Source: Christensenellaceae bacterium
Lineage (GTDB): Bacteria > Bacillota > Clostridia > Christensenellales > CAG-138
DNA: 64,000 nt
NCBI GenBank assembly: GCA_031261085.1
Contig: JAISKB010000025.1
Coordinates: 1-64,000 of the forward strand
Direction of reading: 5' to 3'
Part shown: piece after piece, positions 32,860 to 41,146 of the stretch
Position numbering within the stretch: the stretch's first letter is position 1
How the letters are laid out: each line of letters starts with the position of its first letter
The notes under the pieces: model-generated
What the model was told of the DNA's origin: nothing
Databases searched by the model: none
Seen by the model: the letters and a program-made list of their open reading frames with translations, nothing else
Translations under genes and position numbers: made by a program

Positions 32860-34326
32860 ATGCTTCGCATTTGGCAAACGATACGCGGCGCTTTGCGGCG
32901 CGCGGGCGCGCTGTTTTTGCGCATACCCGCCGTTTGCCGCATGTTCATCATCATGATATCGGCCATCGGCCTTTCGCTGCTGCTGCAATACATGTTTGTG
33001 GATAGGCAGAGCCTATCCGTGCTGTTTGCGCTGGCCGTTATGTGCGTGGCCTGCGTTACCCCGGGGTATATCTACAGCACGGCGGCCGCGGTGCTGGGCG
33101 TGCTGGGCGTCAACTATTACTTCATGTGGCCTTACAACGCCTTTAACTTCACCCGCACGGGGTATCCCGTCACGTTTTTGCTGCTGTTTTCCGCCTCTGT
33201 GCTCGCCAGCAACCTCATGGCGAACTATCGCCAAAGGGCGCTTCGCGCGCGGGAAGAGGAGTATCGTACCAGCGCGCTGTACCATATGACCAACGAGCTG
33301 CTGTCCGCCGAGGACGAGGCCGGCATAAGCCGCATCATAGGGCGGTGGGTGTGCCAAATCAGCGGGTTTTCGGCCCAATGCTTATCCGAGGCCGAAATGG
33401 CGCACCCGCCCGAGGATATGTTTTTGCTGCCGGTGACGGTACGCGGCAAGGTAAGCCAGTGCATCGCGGTGGAGGATGGCGGGAAGCTAAAAAAGGACGC
33501 CGGCATGCGGCGGTTTTTGCTGCTGGTGGCCGCGCAGTATGCCATGGTTATCGAAACGCAGCGCATTTTGGCGGACCATAACCGCGTGGCGCTGGAGATG
33601 GAATCCGAACGGCTACGCGGCAACCTGCTGCGGGCCATCTCGCATGACCTGCGCACGCCGCTCACCAGCATATCGGGCGCGAGCAGCGCGCTCATCGAGG
33701 CCGACCTTCCCCTTGCGGCGCGCACACAGCTATATGAAGATATCCGTGAAAACGCGCAGTGGCTCATCCGCATGGTGGAAAACCTGCTTTCGGTCACCCG
33801 TATTGTGGATGGCACCGCCGCCATCAAAAAAACCCCCGAAATCGTGGAGGAGGTTGTGGCGCAGGCGGTGGGGCAGATACGCCGCCGCTTCCCGCGGCAG
33901 GCGCTCACCGTGGCCGTGCCGCAGCAGCTGCTCATCGCGCCCATGGATGCGACCCTCATTGAGCAGGTGCTCATCAACCTCATCGAAAACGCCATCTATC
34001 ATTGCGGGAGCGCGCAGCCCATTGAGCTTAAGGTGTGCGCCAATGCTGAAGCCGCCATATTTTTGGTGCGCGATCGCGGCCGGGGCATAGACGCTCCCAA
34101 GGTGGAAGCCCTGCTGGCCGGGCATGTCGCCAAGGAGCACAGCGGGGGGGATTCGCACCGCGGCATGGGGCTGGGGCTTTCGATATGCGCCAGCATCGTG
34201 CGGGCGCACGGCGGTGGCATATCCGCCCGTAACGCAAGGAGCGGCGGCGCGATATTCCGCTTCTCCCTGCCCATAGAGGGGCTGCCGCAGGGCAGCGCGG
34301 GCATGGAGGAAGGGTTTGAGGAATAA
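32860..34326 (+). CDS. kdpD: KdpD-like histidine kinase without the N-terminal sensor domain
   Basis: This membrane sensor kinase has 488 residues. It contains the four-helix DUF4118 domain (about 28-122, 'VNYYFMWPYNAFNFTRTGYPVTF'), a GAF-like region (about 145-235), an H-box with H262 in 'ISHDLRTPLTS', an N-box 'NLIENAIYHC', and G-boxes 'DRGRGID' and 'GMGLGLSICASIVRAHGG'. E. coli KdpD is about 890 residues because of an N-terminal KdpD/USP domain, which is missing here. Short forms of this kind occur in Clostridia. Partner regulator kdpE is divergent. The stimulus, K+ or c-di-AMP, cannot be read from sequence. Confidence 0.85.
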   Translation: MLRIWQTIRGALRRAGALFLRIPAVCRMFIIMISAIGLSLLLQYMFVDRQSLSVLFALAVMCVACVTPGYIYSTAAAVLGVLGVNYYFMWPYNAFNFTRTGYPVTFLLLFSASVLASNLMANYRQRALRAREEEYRTSALYHMTNELLSAEDEAGISRIIGRWVCQISGFSAQCLSEAEMAHPPEDMFLLPVTVRGKVSQCIAVEDGGKLKKDAGMRRFLLLVAAQYAMVIETQRILADHNRVALEMESERLRGNLLRAISHDLRTPLTSISGASSALIEADLPLAARTQLYEDIRENAQWLIRMVENLLSVTRIVDGTAAIKKTPEIVEEVVAQAVGQIRRRFPRQALTVAVPQQLLIAPMDATLIEQVLINLIENAIYHCGSAQPIELKVCANAEAAIFLVRDRGRGIDAPKVEALLAGHVAKEHSGGDSHRGMGLGLSICASIVRAHGGGISARNARSGGAIFRFSLPIEGLPQGSAGMEEGFEE

Positions 34327-34390
34327 GTATTAAGGGATGTGCTGCCGCGGCGCTTGCGCAATTTCATTAAAAACCGGGCAGGGGGGCACT

Positions 34391-34906
34391 ATGCGCATAA
34401 GGCAGGAGCAACCGGCGGACTATGCCGCGGTCTATGAACTTGTAAAAATCTCTTTTGCCGCCGCGCCGCACGGGGACGGCACAGAAGCCGATTATTTAAA
34501 CGAGGTCCGCAAGAAGGATACGTTCATCCCCGAGCTTTCGTTTGTCGCCGTGCTCGAGGATAGGATCGTGGGGCAGATCGTGCTATATAAAACGAGCATC
34601 GCAACGGGCGGCGGCGCCCGCACCGAGCTGGTGCTCTCGCCGATATGCGTGCACCCTGGCTGCTTTGGGCGCGGCATCGCAACAGCGATGATTGAATTTG
34701 CGCTCGCAAGGGCAAAGGAGCTGCACTACCACGCCGTTTTCCTTTGTGGTGCGCCTGACTTTTATGGCAAGCGCGGGTTTGTTCCAACCTATGAGCATGG
34801 GCTTATACACATAAAAGATGCTTCGGGCACGGCAAAATGGAGCATGGTACGGGAGCTTTACCCGGGTTCGCTAAAAGGCATTACAGGCGCAATCAGCATG
34901 GATTGA
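34391..34906 (+). CDS. GNAT family N-acetyltransferase (YhbS-like)
   Basis: This 171-residue acetyltransferase begins 'MRIRQEQPADYAAVYELVKISF'. The acetyl-CoA loop 'VHPGCFGRGIATAMI' and the following 'HAVFLCGAPDFYGKRGFVPTYEHGL' match the YhbS group. The substrate is unknown. RBS GGGGGG lies close to ATG 34391. It is between kdpD and glmS on the same strand. Confidence 0.85.
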   Translation: MRIRQEQPADYAAVYELVKISFAAAPHGDGTEADYLNEVRKKDTFIPELSFVAVLEDRIVGQIVLYKTSIATGGGARTELVLSPICVHPGCFGRGIATAMIEFALARAKELHYHAVFLCGAPDFYGKRGFVPTYEHGLIHIKDASGTAKWSMVRELYPGSLKGITGAISMD

Positions 34907-34974
34907 TTGCAGGGCCGTTGGGGGCAAAACCTTATGGGCGCGAAACAGGGATAGATATAGCCCTCGATAAGAGG

Positions 34975-34997
34975 GGCGGGAGCGCGGCTCCCAAAAA
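34975..34997 (+). other. Hairpin before the glmS RBS
   Basis: GGGAGC-GCG-GCTCCC is followed by seven A residues and then the GGAGG of glmS. It may influence translation initiation. The 104-base gap 34907-35010 otherwise shows no convincing glmS ribozyme core. Confidence 0.3.
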
Positions 34998-35010
34998 AAG
35001 GAGGTTCATC

Positions 35011-36837
35011 ATGTGTGGTATCGTAGGCTATATTGGAGATAAACAGGCGGCGCCGCTGCTGCTGGAGGCGTTAAAAAAGCTGGAATACCGGGGGTATGAT
35101 TCGAGCGGCATCGCGCTGGTACACGAGGGCGCGCTGAAGGTGGCCAAGGCGCAGGGCCGCCTGCAGGTGCTGTGCGAGCGGACCGGCGACGGCGGCAGTA
35201 TGCCGGGCCGCATCGGCATAGGGCATACGCGCTGGGCCACCCACGGCGAGCCCAACGACACCAACTCGCACCCGCACCTGAGCCAAAGCGGCCGCGTGGC
35301 GCTGGTGCACAATGGCATCATCGAAAACTATATGGAGCTGCGGGAGTTTCTTACCAAGCGCGGCTACAGCTTCGCAACCGATACCGATACCGAAATCGCC
35401 GTGCAGCTGATGGATTACTGCTACCATGGCGACCCGGTGCATGCGGTGCGCGAAGCCGTCAACATGCTTACCGGCTCCTTTGCGCTGGGCATATTGTTTC
35501 AGGATTTTCCCGACCAGCTGCTGGCGGTGCGCAAGGATAGCCCGCTGGTCATAGGCCTGGGCGAGGGCGAAAACTTTATCGCTTCGGATATCCCCGCGCT
35601 GCTGGCGCATACCCGCGATATACTGCGCCTTAGCGAATATGAGCTTGCGGTAATCCGCAAGGATGGCGTGGCGGTATTTGACCGCTACGGCACGCAGCAG
35701 GCCAAACAGCCCGAGCATGTGGATTGGGATGCCGGCGCCGCCGAAAAGGGCGGGTACGCGCATTTTATGCTTAAAGAGATCATGGAGCAGCCGGCCGTCA
35801 TACGGGATACGGTGCGCCCCCGCATCAAGGAGGGCCGCATCGAGCTGGGGCTTTTGCATATCACGCCGGAGGATATAAAAAACGCCGACCGCATCTATAT
35901 CGTGGCCTGCGGTTCGGCGGCGCATGTGGGGCATATCGCGCGGCTGTATATCGAGCGCATGACGCGGCTGCCGGTTTGTGTGGAGCTGGCGTCCGAATTC
36001 CGCTACTGCAATCCCCTCGTCACAAGCCGCACGCTCACCATCGCCATAAGCCAATCCGGCGAAACGCTGGATACGCTGTTTGCCCTGCGGGAGGCTAAGG
36101 CGCGGGGTAGCAAAACGATATCCATCGTAAACGTGGTGGGCAGCACCATCGCCGCCGCGAGCGAGGATGTGATATATACCTGGGCCGGGCTCGAAATTGC
36201 GGTGGCCACCACCAAGGCCTACAGCGCGCAGCTGGCCGTGTGCTACCTGCTCTCGCTCTACATGGGGCAATGCCGCGGCATCGTATCCGCCGCCGAAACG
36301 GCCGAGGCGCTGGAGCAGATACAGGCGCTTCCCGCCCAAATCGAGCGGCAGCTTGCCGAAAGCCAATCCATACAATACCTCGCATCCCTCTATTTTGGCT
36401 GCAAGGATATTTTCTTTATAGGGCGCAATTTGGATTATGCCATGGCGCTGGAAGGCTCGCTCAAGCTCAAGGAAATTTCCTACATCCACTCCGAGGCCTA
36501 TGCGGCGGGCGAGCTTAAGCACGGCACCATATCGCTGATAGAACCCGGCACGCTGGTGGTGGCGCTTTGCACCTATGCCCCCCTGCGCGATAAGATGATA
36601 AGCAACATCCGCGAGGTAAAAGCCCGGGGCGCCACCGTGCTGGCCATCACTGAGGAGGGCATGGAGCAGGTGCAGGAAACCGCCGACCACGTTATGTGGC
36701 TGCCCAAGGCGCCCGAGCTGGTTACGCCCTCGCTGGCCATCATCCCGCTGCAGCTGTTCGCCTATTATGTGGCGCTGCTGAAGGGCTGCGATATAGATAA
36801 GCCGCGGAACCTGGCTAAATCGGTTACGGTAGAATAA
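35011..36837 (+). CDS. glmS: Glutamine--fructose-6-phosphate aminotransferase
   Basis: GlmS makes glucosamine-6-phosphate for cell-wall synthesis. It has 608 residues, full length. The N-terminal nucleophile Cys2 ('MCGIVGYIG') begins the glutaminase domain (to about 240). Two SIS domains follow (about 285-430 and 455-600) with 'VACGSAAHVG' and 'ISQSGETLDTL'. The C-terminal 'LAKSVTVE' carries the fructose-6-P Lys. RBS GGAGG precedes ATG 35011; the longer open frame upstream is ignored because Cys2 must be N-terminal. Confidence 0.97.
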   Translation: MCGIVGYIGDKQAAPLLLEALKKLEYRGYDSSGIALVHEGALKVAKAQGRLQVLCERTGDGGSMPGRIGIGHTRWATHGEPNDTNSHPHLSQSGRVALVHNGIIENYMELREFLTKRGYSFATDTDTEIAVQLMDYCYHGDPVHAVREAVNMLTGSFALGILFQDFPDQLLAVRKDSPLVIGLGEGENFIASDIPALLAHTRDILRLSEYELAVIRKDGVAVFDRYGTQQAKQPEHVDWDAGAAEKGGYAHFMLKEIMEQPAVIRDTVRPRIKEGRIELGLLHITPEDIKNADRIYIVACGSAAHVGHIARLYIERMTRLPVCVELASEFRYCNPLVTSRTLTIAISQSGETLDTLFALREAKARGSKTISIVNVVGSTIAAASEDVIYTWAGLEIAVATTKAYSAQLAVCYLLSLYMGQCRGIVSAAETAEALEQIQALPAQIERQLAESQSIQYLASLYFGCKDIFFIGRNLDYAMALEGSLKLKEISYIHSEAYAAGELKHGTISLIEPGTLVVALCTYAPLRDKMISNIREVKARGATVLAITEEGMEQVQETADHVMWLPKAPELVTPSLAIIPLQLFAYYVALLKGCDIDKPRNLAKSVTVE

Positions 36838-36850
36838 AAATATTTCTTAT

Positions 36851-36876
36851 CCCCTCCCCGGCGGAGGGGATTTTTG
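36851..36876 (+). terminator. Terminator of glmS
   Basis: CCCCTCCCC and GGAGGGG form a hairpin (36851-36870), followed by ATTTTTG. Confidence 0.85.
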
Positions 36877-36877
36877 C

Positions 36878-37106
36878 CCTACCCCCTAACCCCCTCCCCA
36901 GGGAGAGGGAAATCTTTATACGATGAACCTGGGGGTTAACATCCCCAATCCCCCGTTGGGCATAGGCGGCTTCCCCAAAAAATCATTCCTTCCATGCGAA
37001 GGGTTTCTTTGGACGGCGCCCGTCCCCAGCCGGGGTGCGGGGGCCTGCCCCCGCGAAACGTTCCTCCAAAAAGAAATGCCCCCTCCCAAGTTAAGGAGGG
37101 GGCTAG
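36878..37106. repeat. Intergenic GC-rich palindromic repeat (copy 3, composite)
   Basis: This lies between convergent glmS and yhaM. It contains an inverted tail-plus-palindrome at 36880-36910, then ccatgcgaaggg near 36991, gacggcgcccgtc near 37012, a GCGGGGGCCTGCCCCCGC hairpin near 37037, and CCCCTCCC...GGAGGGGG at 37079-37102. The parts and their order match copies 2 and 4 and, scrambled, copy 1. No gene is visible in 36838-37117. Confidence 0.7.
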
Positions 37107-37117
37107 AAAAAACGCCC

Positions 37118-38092
37118 TTACGCGTGCCCATGCTTATACAGCTGCCGGTTATCCAGCGCCCATTGCCGCTCCGAAAATTCCCCCACCTGCACGGGCTCGA
37201 GCGCATCGAACATCTCGAACATGCGGGAATCCAGCAGGTCGATTTGGGCCACCAGCTCGGCCTCGGGGAACATGGGCGGTTTGGGGCTGCCAAACTCGGC
37301 CTGGCCGTGGTGCGACAGTAGAATATGCTGCGCCAGCTGCTTTATGCCGTCGTCTATCATCAGCTCGGCGGCGGCGCGTTCAATCATCGAAACGCCCATG
37401 CTGATGTGTCCCAGCAGCTGGCCCGGCACGCTGTAAGCCGTCGCCAGCCCCAGCGCGCCCACGCGCAGCTCGGGCACCTTGGCGATGTCGTGGAGTATCA
37501 CCCCCGCATAAACCAGCTCGCGGCTGAGCGCGGGGTAAAGCGGCGCATAGATGTCGCACAGCGCCTCGGCGGCGCGCAGCATGGTATGCGTGTGATACAG
37601 CAGCCCACCGCGCATGGCATGGTGCAGCTTAAGCGCGGCGGGCCAGCGCAGCAAGTCCTCTTTATGCTCGCGGAGCAGGTACTGCGTAAGCATACGCAAA
37701 TCCCCATCCTCAAAGCCTTCGGCGCGCTTGTACAGCGTGTCGTACATTTGGGCGGGGTCGCGCGGCGCGCAGGGGATAAGCCCATCCATATCCACCTCCT
37801 CATCCTCTTTCAGGTTGCGGATGCGGTCTATTTTAAGCTGCTCGGTCTCCTTCCACAGGTTCACCGAGGCGCGCACCTTTATAATGCTGTCCGGCTCGTA
37901 GCGCCCGTGCTGCTCGGCGTTATAATCCCACAGCTTGGCGTTTATTTCGCCGCCGGCGTCGTACAGCACAAGGTCCAGGTAGTCGCTGCCCTTTATGTTG
38001 CTCTTGAGCGCAACCGATTTGATGATGCAATATCCTTCTACCTGCCCCGTGGCGGGGTTGACTATGCTCGAGAGCAAATGCATGCGGCCCAT
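37118..38092 (-). CDS. yhaM: 3'-5' exoribonuclease YhaM family
   Basis: This 324-residue protein has an N-terminal OB-fold ('GYCIIKSVALKSNIKGSDYLDLVLYDAGGEINAKLWD') followed by an HD hydrolase domain. The HD motif is 'HHAMRGGLLYHTHTMLRAAEAL' and 'VILHDIAKVPEL', with 'ILLSHHG' later. This order defines YhaM/CBF1 exoribonucleases, which degrade RNA 3'-5' with Mn. RBS GAGGAGG lies before ATG 38092. It is cotranscribed with nothing obvious. Confidence 0.9.
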   Translation of the reverse strand: MGRMHLLSSIVNPATGQVEGYCIIKSVALKSNIKGSDYLDLVLYDAGGEINAKLWDYNAEQHGRYEPDSIIKVRASVNLWKETEQLKIDRIRNLKEDEEVDMDGLIPCAPRDPAQMYDTLYKRAEGFEDGDLRMLTQYLLREHKEDLLRWPAALKLHHAMRGGLLYHTHTMLRAAEALCDIYAPLYPALSRELVYAGVILHDIAKVPELRVGALGLATAYSVPGQLLGHISMGVSMIERAAAELMIDDGIKQLAQHILLSHHGQAEFGSPKPPMFPEAELVAQIDLLDSRMFEMFDALEPVQVGEFSERQWALDNRQLYKHGHA

Positions 38093-38196
38093 ATCGTTAC
38101 CTCCTCTAAATCGGGTTTTCACTTGCTTTAGTATAGCAGAAGCGGGGCATTTTTGATAGGCGAAGGTTTTTTGTCCCCCTTAAAATGCTTTGCCCT

Positions 38197-38228
38197 TAAA
38201 ATAAATACCCCCTTGCGGGGGCAAAAAA
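38197..38228 (-). terminator. Terminator of the exoA gene
   Basis: On the minus strand GCCCCCGCAAGGGGG (38208-38222) is followed by TATTTATTTT, with T-rich sequence on the other side too. Confidence 0.7.
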
Positions 38229-38242
38229 TGGCGGGGCGAAGC

Positions 38243-38995
38243 TTACCCCTCCAGCTCCAGCTCCACCGGGCAATGGTCGCTGCCCGGCACATCGGCCCGG
38301 AGGCGAACCTCGCGCAGGGCGGGCGCAAGGGCGTTGGACATCACAAAATAGTCTATACGCCAACCCGCGTTGTTGGCCCGCGCGTTAAAGCGGTAGCTCC
38401 ACCAGGTATAGGCCCCGGTTTGCGCGGGGTATAGGTGGCGGTAGCTATCCACAAAGCCCGCCGCCAGCAGCCGGGTAAACGCTTCGCGCTCCTCATCGGT
38501 AAAGCCCGCGCTGCCCCTGTTGGGACCGGGGTTTTTTAAATCGATATCGGCGTGCGCCACGTTCAGGTCGCCGCAGAGTATGACCGGCTTATGCTGGTTT
38601 AGCCGGGTTAGGTAGGCGCGCAAATCCTCTTCAAACTCCATGCGGTATCCCAGCCGCGCAAGCTCGGCCTGCGCGTTGGGCGAATAGCAGGTGATGAGGT
38701 AAAACGCCTCGTATTCCAGCGTGATGACGCGGCCCTCGTCATCGTGCTGGCCGTCTATGCCATACGCGATGCCAAGCGGCGCCCGCCGGGCGAATATGGC
38801 CGTGCCCGAATAACCCTTGCGCACCGCGCTGTGATAGAACACATGGTAGCCCTCCGGCGCAAAATCCGCCTGATCGGGCTGCATCTTGGTCTCCTGCAGG
38901 CAAAACCAATCCGCCCCCGCCTGCGCAAAATATTCGGCAAACCCCTTTTGCAGGCAAGCGCGAAAGCCGTTCACGTTCCACGATACGAATTTCAT
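38243..38995 (-). CDS. exoA: Exodeoxyribonuclease III / AP endonuclease
   Basis: This base-excision-repair enzyme cuts DNA at abasic sites. It has 250 residues. Motifs are 'FVSWNVNGFRACL', 'WFCLQETKMQ', 'YSPNAQ', 'VILCGDLNVAH', 'GFTDEEREAFTRLLAAGFVDSYR' and the C-terminal 'RIDYFVMS' and 'GSDHCPVELELE', which place it with ExoA/Xth. RBS GGAGG precedes ATG 38995. Confidence 0.95.
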   Translation of the reverse strand: MKFVSWNVNGFRACLQKGFAEYFAQAGADWFCLQETKMQPDQADFAPEGYHVFYHSAVRKGYSGTAIFARRAPLGIAYGIDGQHDDEGRVITLEYEAFYLITCYSPNAQAELARLGYRMEFEEDLRAYLTRLNQHKPVILCGDLNVAHADIDLKNPGPNRGSAGFTDEEREAFTRLLAAGFVDSYRHLYPAQTGAYTWWSYRFNARANNAGWRIDYFVMSNALAPALREVRLRADVPGSDHCPVELELEG

Positions 38996-39143
38996 CAGCC
39001 GTTCCTCCCGCCGCTTAAGGCGGCATGCTGTATATACGTTTATTGTAAAGCGGGAGGCGGGCCCGCGTCAACCCGGGAGCTTGTTGTATTCGCGCCGCGG
39101 CGATGATATACTAACGGAAACAAATCGCGGGGGAGGCGGCTGT

Positions 39144-39566
39144 ATGCGCATATTGGTGATAGACGGGCAGGGCGGCAAAATCGGCAAGCAGCTGGTGAGC
39201 GGCATTAAGGAGGCCAGCATGCGCGCCGAGGTAGTGGCCGTGGGCACCAATGCCATGGCGACCGCCGCCATGCTCAAGGCCGGGGCGGATGTGGGGGCCA
39301 CCGGCGAAAACGCGCTGATTGTAAACTGCCGCACCGCCGATATTATCGTGGGGCCGCTGGGCATCGTGATTGCGGATTCCCTATTGGGCGAAATCACGCC
39401 CGCCATGGCCGCCGCCGTGGGGCAAAGCCCGGCAAAAAAGCTGCTCATACCCTTTAGCCGGTGCGACAGCCTGGTGGTGGGCACACAGGGGCTAAGCGCC
39501 ACCGCGCTGATTAAGCTGGCGCTGGATGCCCTGCGCGAGCTCCTTGCGGAGGAGCGCTTGCTATAG
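39144..39566 (+). CDS. DUF3842 family protein
   Basis: This 140-residue protein matches my memory of the DUF3842 family, which is widespread in Clostridia. It begins 'MRILVIDGQGGKIGKQLVSGI' (a Rossmann-like strand-loop-helix) and contains 'VGTNAMATAAMLKAGADVGATGENALIVN' and 'DIIVGPLGIVIADSLLGEITPAMA'. The function is unknown; the fold suggests nucleotide binding. RBS GGGGGAGG is close to ATG 39144. The terminator or promoter of the next operon follows after 14 bases. Confidence 0.7.
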   Translation: MRILVIDGQGGKIGKQLVSGIKEASMRAEVVAVGTNAMATAAMLKAGADVGATGENALIVNCRTADIIVGPLGIVIADSLLGEITPAMAAAVGQSPAKKLLIPFSRCDSLVVGTQGLSATALIKLALDALRELLAEERLL

Positions 39567-39580
39567 GGGCGGGCGCGTGG

Positions 39581-39717
39581 TATAATAACGCATCCGTCGG
39601 CAGAAGCCGGCACGCACGCGTTTATTTGCACAGCCTACATTCGCATACGGTACCAGAAGGTATCCGCTCTTTCGCAGCAGCGAGCGGGTATTTTTATTTT
39701 GCTTTGGAGGATAGTTT
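39581..39717 (+). promoter_or_regulatory. Attenuator leader (riboswitch candidate) of the ECF operon
   Basis: TATAAT with TG one base upstream (39579-39586) predicts a start near 39593. The 125-base leader then shows a hairpin GTCGGC-AGAA-GCCGGC (39596-39611), a linker, an antiterminator hairpin CGGTACC-AGAA-GGTATCCG (39648-39666) and an overlapping intrinsic terminator (39661-39700). Antiterminator and terminator share bases 39661-39666, so only one can form. RBS GGAGG follows at 39706-39710. The sensing part does not match a class I can name. Confidence 0.7.
39661..39700 (+). terminator. Leader terminator before the ECF gene
   Basis: TATCCGCTC (39661-39669) pairs over nine positions with GAGCGGGTA (39682-39690) and is followed directly by TTTTTATTTT. 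Confidence 0.85.
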
Positions 39718-40257
39718 ATGAAGAACAAACCCGGTTCCATCCGGCAGCTGGTGCTCAGCGCGCTCTGCCTGGCGCTCTGCCTGATCTTACCCCAGCTGTT
39801 CCACGTCATCCCCAATGGGTATGTGCTTTCGCCCATGCATATCCCCGTGCTGCTGTGCGGCTTTTTGTGCGGCTGGCCCTATGCGCTGGCGGTGGGGTTT
39901 GTAGCGCCGTTCCTCAGCTTTGCGCTCACGCAGATGCCCCCCTTATTCCCCACCGGCGTAGCAATGGCGTTTGAGCTGGCTGCGTATGGCGTGGCGGTCA
40001 GCCTGCTGTATGCCAGGCTGCCCAAAAAGGTGGGCAGTATTTATGCTTCGCTGCTGCTCGCCATGCTCATAGGCCGCGTTGCGTGGGGGCTGGTGCGGTG
40101 GCTGCTAAGCGGGCTTGCGGGCTCCGCATTCACGTTTTCGGCATTTATGTCGGGGGCGTTCCTCACTGCGCTGCCCGCCATAGTGCTGCACATCGTGCTG
40201 GTGCCGCTGCTGGTGCTGGCGCTGCGCCGCGCGGGCTTTTTGCAGGCCGCGGCATGA
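39718..40257 (+). CDS. ECF transporter substrate-binding (S) component
   Basis: This integral membrane vitamin-binding subunit has 179 residues and about six helices. It has 'LVLSALCLALCLILPQLFHVIPNGYVLSPMHIPVLLCGFLCGWPYALAVGFVAPFLSFAL', which matches the ECF S-component family with the 'MHIP' segment common in Clostridia. It would work with a shared EcfAA'T module elsewhere in the genome. The ligand is not predictable from sequence; it could be a vitamin or vitamin precursor. It is coupled to the next gene by ATGA and controlled by the leader at 39593-39717. Confidence 0.8.
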   Translation: MKNKPGSIRQLVLSALCLALCLILPQLFHVIPNGYVLSPMHIPVLLCGFLCGWPYALAVGFVAPFLSFALTQMPPLFPTGVAMAFELAAYGVAVSLLYARLPKKVGSIYASLLLAMLIGRVAWGLVRWLLSGLAGSAFTFSAFMSGAFLTALPAIVLHIVLVPLLVLALRRAGFLQAAA

Positions 40258-40772
40258 GCGAGCTGGAGACGATACTCCGTGCGCACGCGGCTGCGTACCC
40301 GCAAATGCAGCCGCAGGATGCCGTAAAGCTCGTGTACCAAAACGAGTTTGGCTGCGGGCACTTGCTGCAGGACCTCGCGCGGGCGCGGGCCCATTTGGAG
40401 CGGGAATATGCGGGCGCTCAGGCGCAGCCCCTGCCGCCGCTGTATGAGCCCATTGGCAACGGGTTTTGCCGGCTGCACCTGGCGGCGGCCAAAGCGCAGG
40501 GCGTTAGCGCCGCCGATGTGTTTGCGCGGTTTGCGGACTCGGCCAAGCTGCAACCCGGCGCCCGGGCGGGGCTGGAGCAAAAGCTCGCGCGGCTAGCCCT
40601 GCTGGCGGAACAAAGCGCGCTGCCGTTTTCTGCCGGTGCGCTGCAAAGCTATCTGCCCGGCTATATGGCGCGGGGCTGCCCCGCCGTTTCGCACAGCGAA
40701 ACGTACCGCGCGGCGTATGCGCCCGCGTATCGGGTGGTTAAAGTGGATTGCGGCGTGCTTTCCCGAAAGTAA
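40254..40772 (+). CDS. Conserved clostridial protein of unknown function, coupled to the ECF S component
   Basis: This 172-residue soluble protein contains 'YPQMQPQDAVKLVYQNEFGCGHLLQD', a motif I recall from uncharacterised Clostridia proteins ('Y..M..QD..KL.YQNEFG.GH'), and a C-terminal 'PAVSHSETYRAAYAPAYRVVK'. No known domain is visible. The conserved acids and histidines (QD, E, H) could be catalytic. Translational coupling to the S component (ATGA overlap) suggests it handles the imported compound. Confidence 0.55.
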   Translation: MSELETILRAHAAAYPQMQPQDAVKLVYQNEFGCGHLLQDLARARAHLEREYAGAQAQPLPPLYEPIGNGFCRLHLAAAKAQGVSAADVFARFADSAKLQPGARAGLEQKLARLALLAEQSALPFSAGALQSYLPGYMARGCPAVSHSETYRAAYAPAYRVVKVDCGVLSRK

Positions 40773-40802
40773 AAACACATTTAAAAAAACTTTTTTACAC
40801 GC

Positions 40803-40831
40803 TTGACACCGATTGGAGTTCGTTGTATAGT
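40803..40831 (+). promoter_or_regulatory. Sigma-A promoter of the trpB T-box operon
   Basis: A perfect TTGACA (40803-40808) and TATAGT (40826-40831) are 17 bases apart. The expected start is near 40838. Confidence 0.85.
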
Positions 40832-40837
40832 ATGTAT

Positions 40838-41120
40838 CAATCGAAATATAAACCGTTGCGCGAGGAGAGTAGCCACCCGCAAGGCACGTTAAGAGAGCCG
40901 CCATTGGTGTGAATGCGGCCGTGACCGAGGTAGGCGAATGGGCTCGCAAGGGCAGGCAGAACGGGGCTTTTTACCCTAAGTAAGCACTGACGGGAGCTCC
41001 GCCCGTTATCAAGGGAGCGCGCATATTGGTGCGCGGTTGAGTGGGCTTTTACAGCCAAATTAGGTGGTACCGCGAGAATGACCTTCCCGTCCTATTAGTA
41101 GGATGCGAAGGTCTTTTTTA
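40838..41120 (+). ncRNA. T-box leader, tRNA-Trp specific
   Basis: The leader senses uncharged tRNA. Stem I base pairing TTGCG (40856-40860) with CGCAA (40945-40949) places the triplet TGG (40939-40941), the Trp codon, in the specifier loop. The T-box core AGGTGGTACCGCG lies at 41062-41074. A terminator (GACCTTC...GAAGGTC, 41080-41113, then TTTTTT) closes the leader. The gene controlled is a tryptophan synthase beta homologue, which fits. Confidence 0.9.
41080..41120 (+). terminator. T-box terminator
   Basis: GACCTTC (41080-41086) pairs with GAAGGTC (41107-41113), with an inner TCCTA-TTAG-TAGGA arm, followed by TTTTTTA. Confidence 0.85.
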
Positions 41121-41146
41121 TTACAAAAAACTAGGAGGATTTCATC

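Noticed and set aside
34907..35010. glmS ribozyme
   Set aside because: I could not find the conserved core; a covariance-model search would be needed.
35071..36690. 539-residue open frame antisense to glmS
   Set aside because: It has the same shadow pattern, with no conserved motif and complete overlap with glmS.
40981..41040. A small gene or separate hairpin RNA in the T-box region
   Set aside because: The hairpins belong to stems II and III of the T-box leader.
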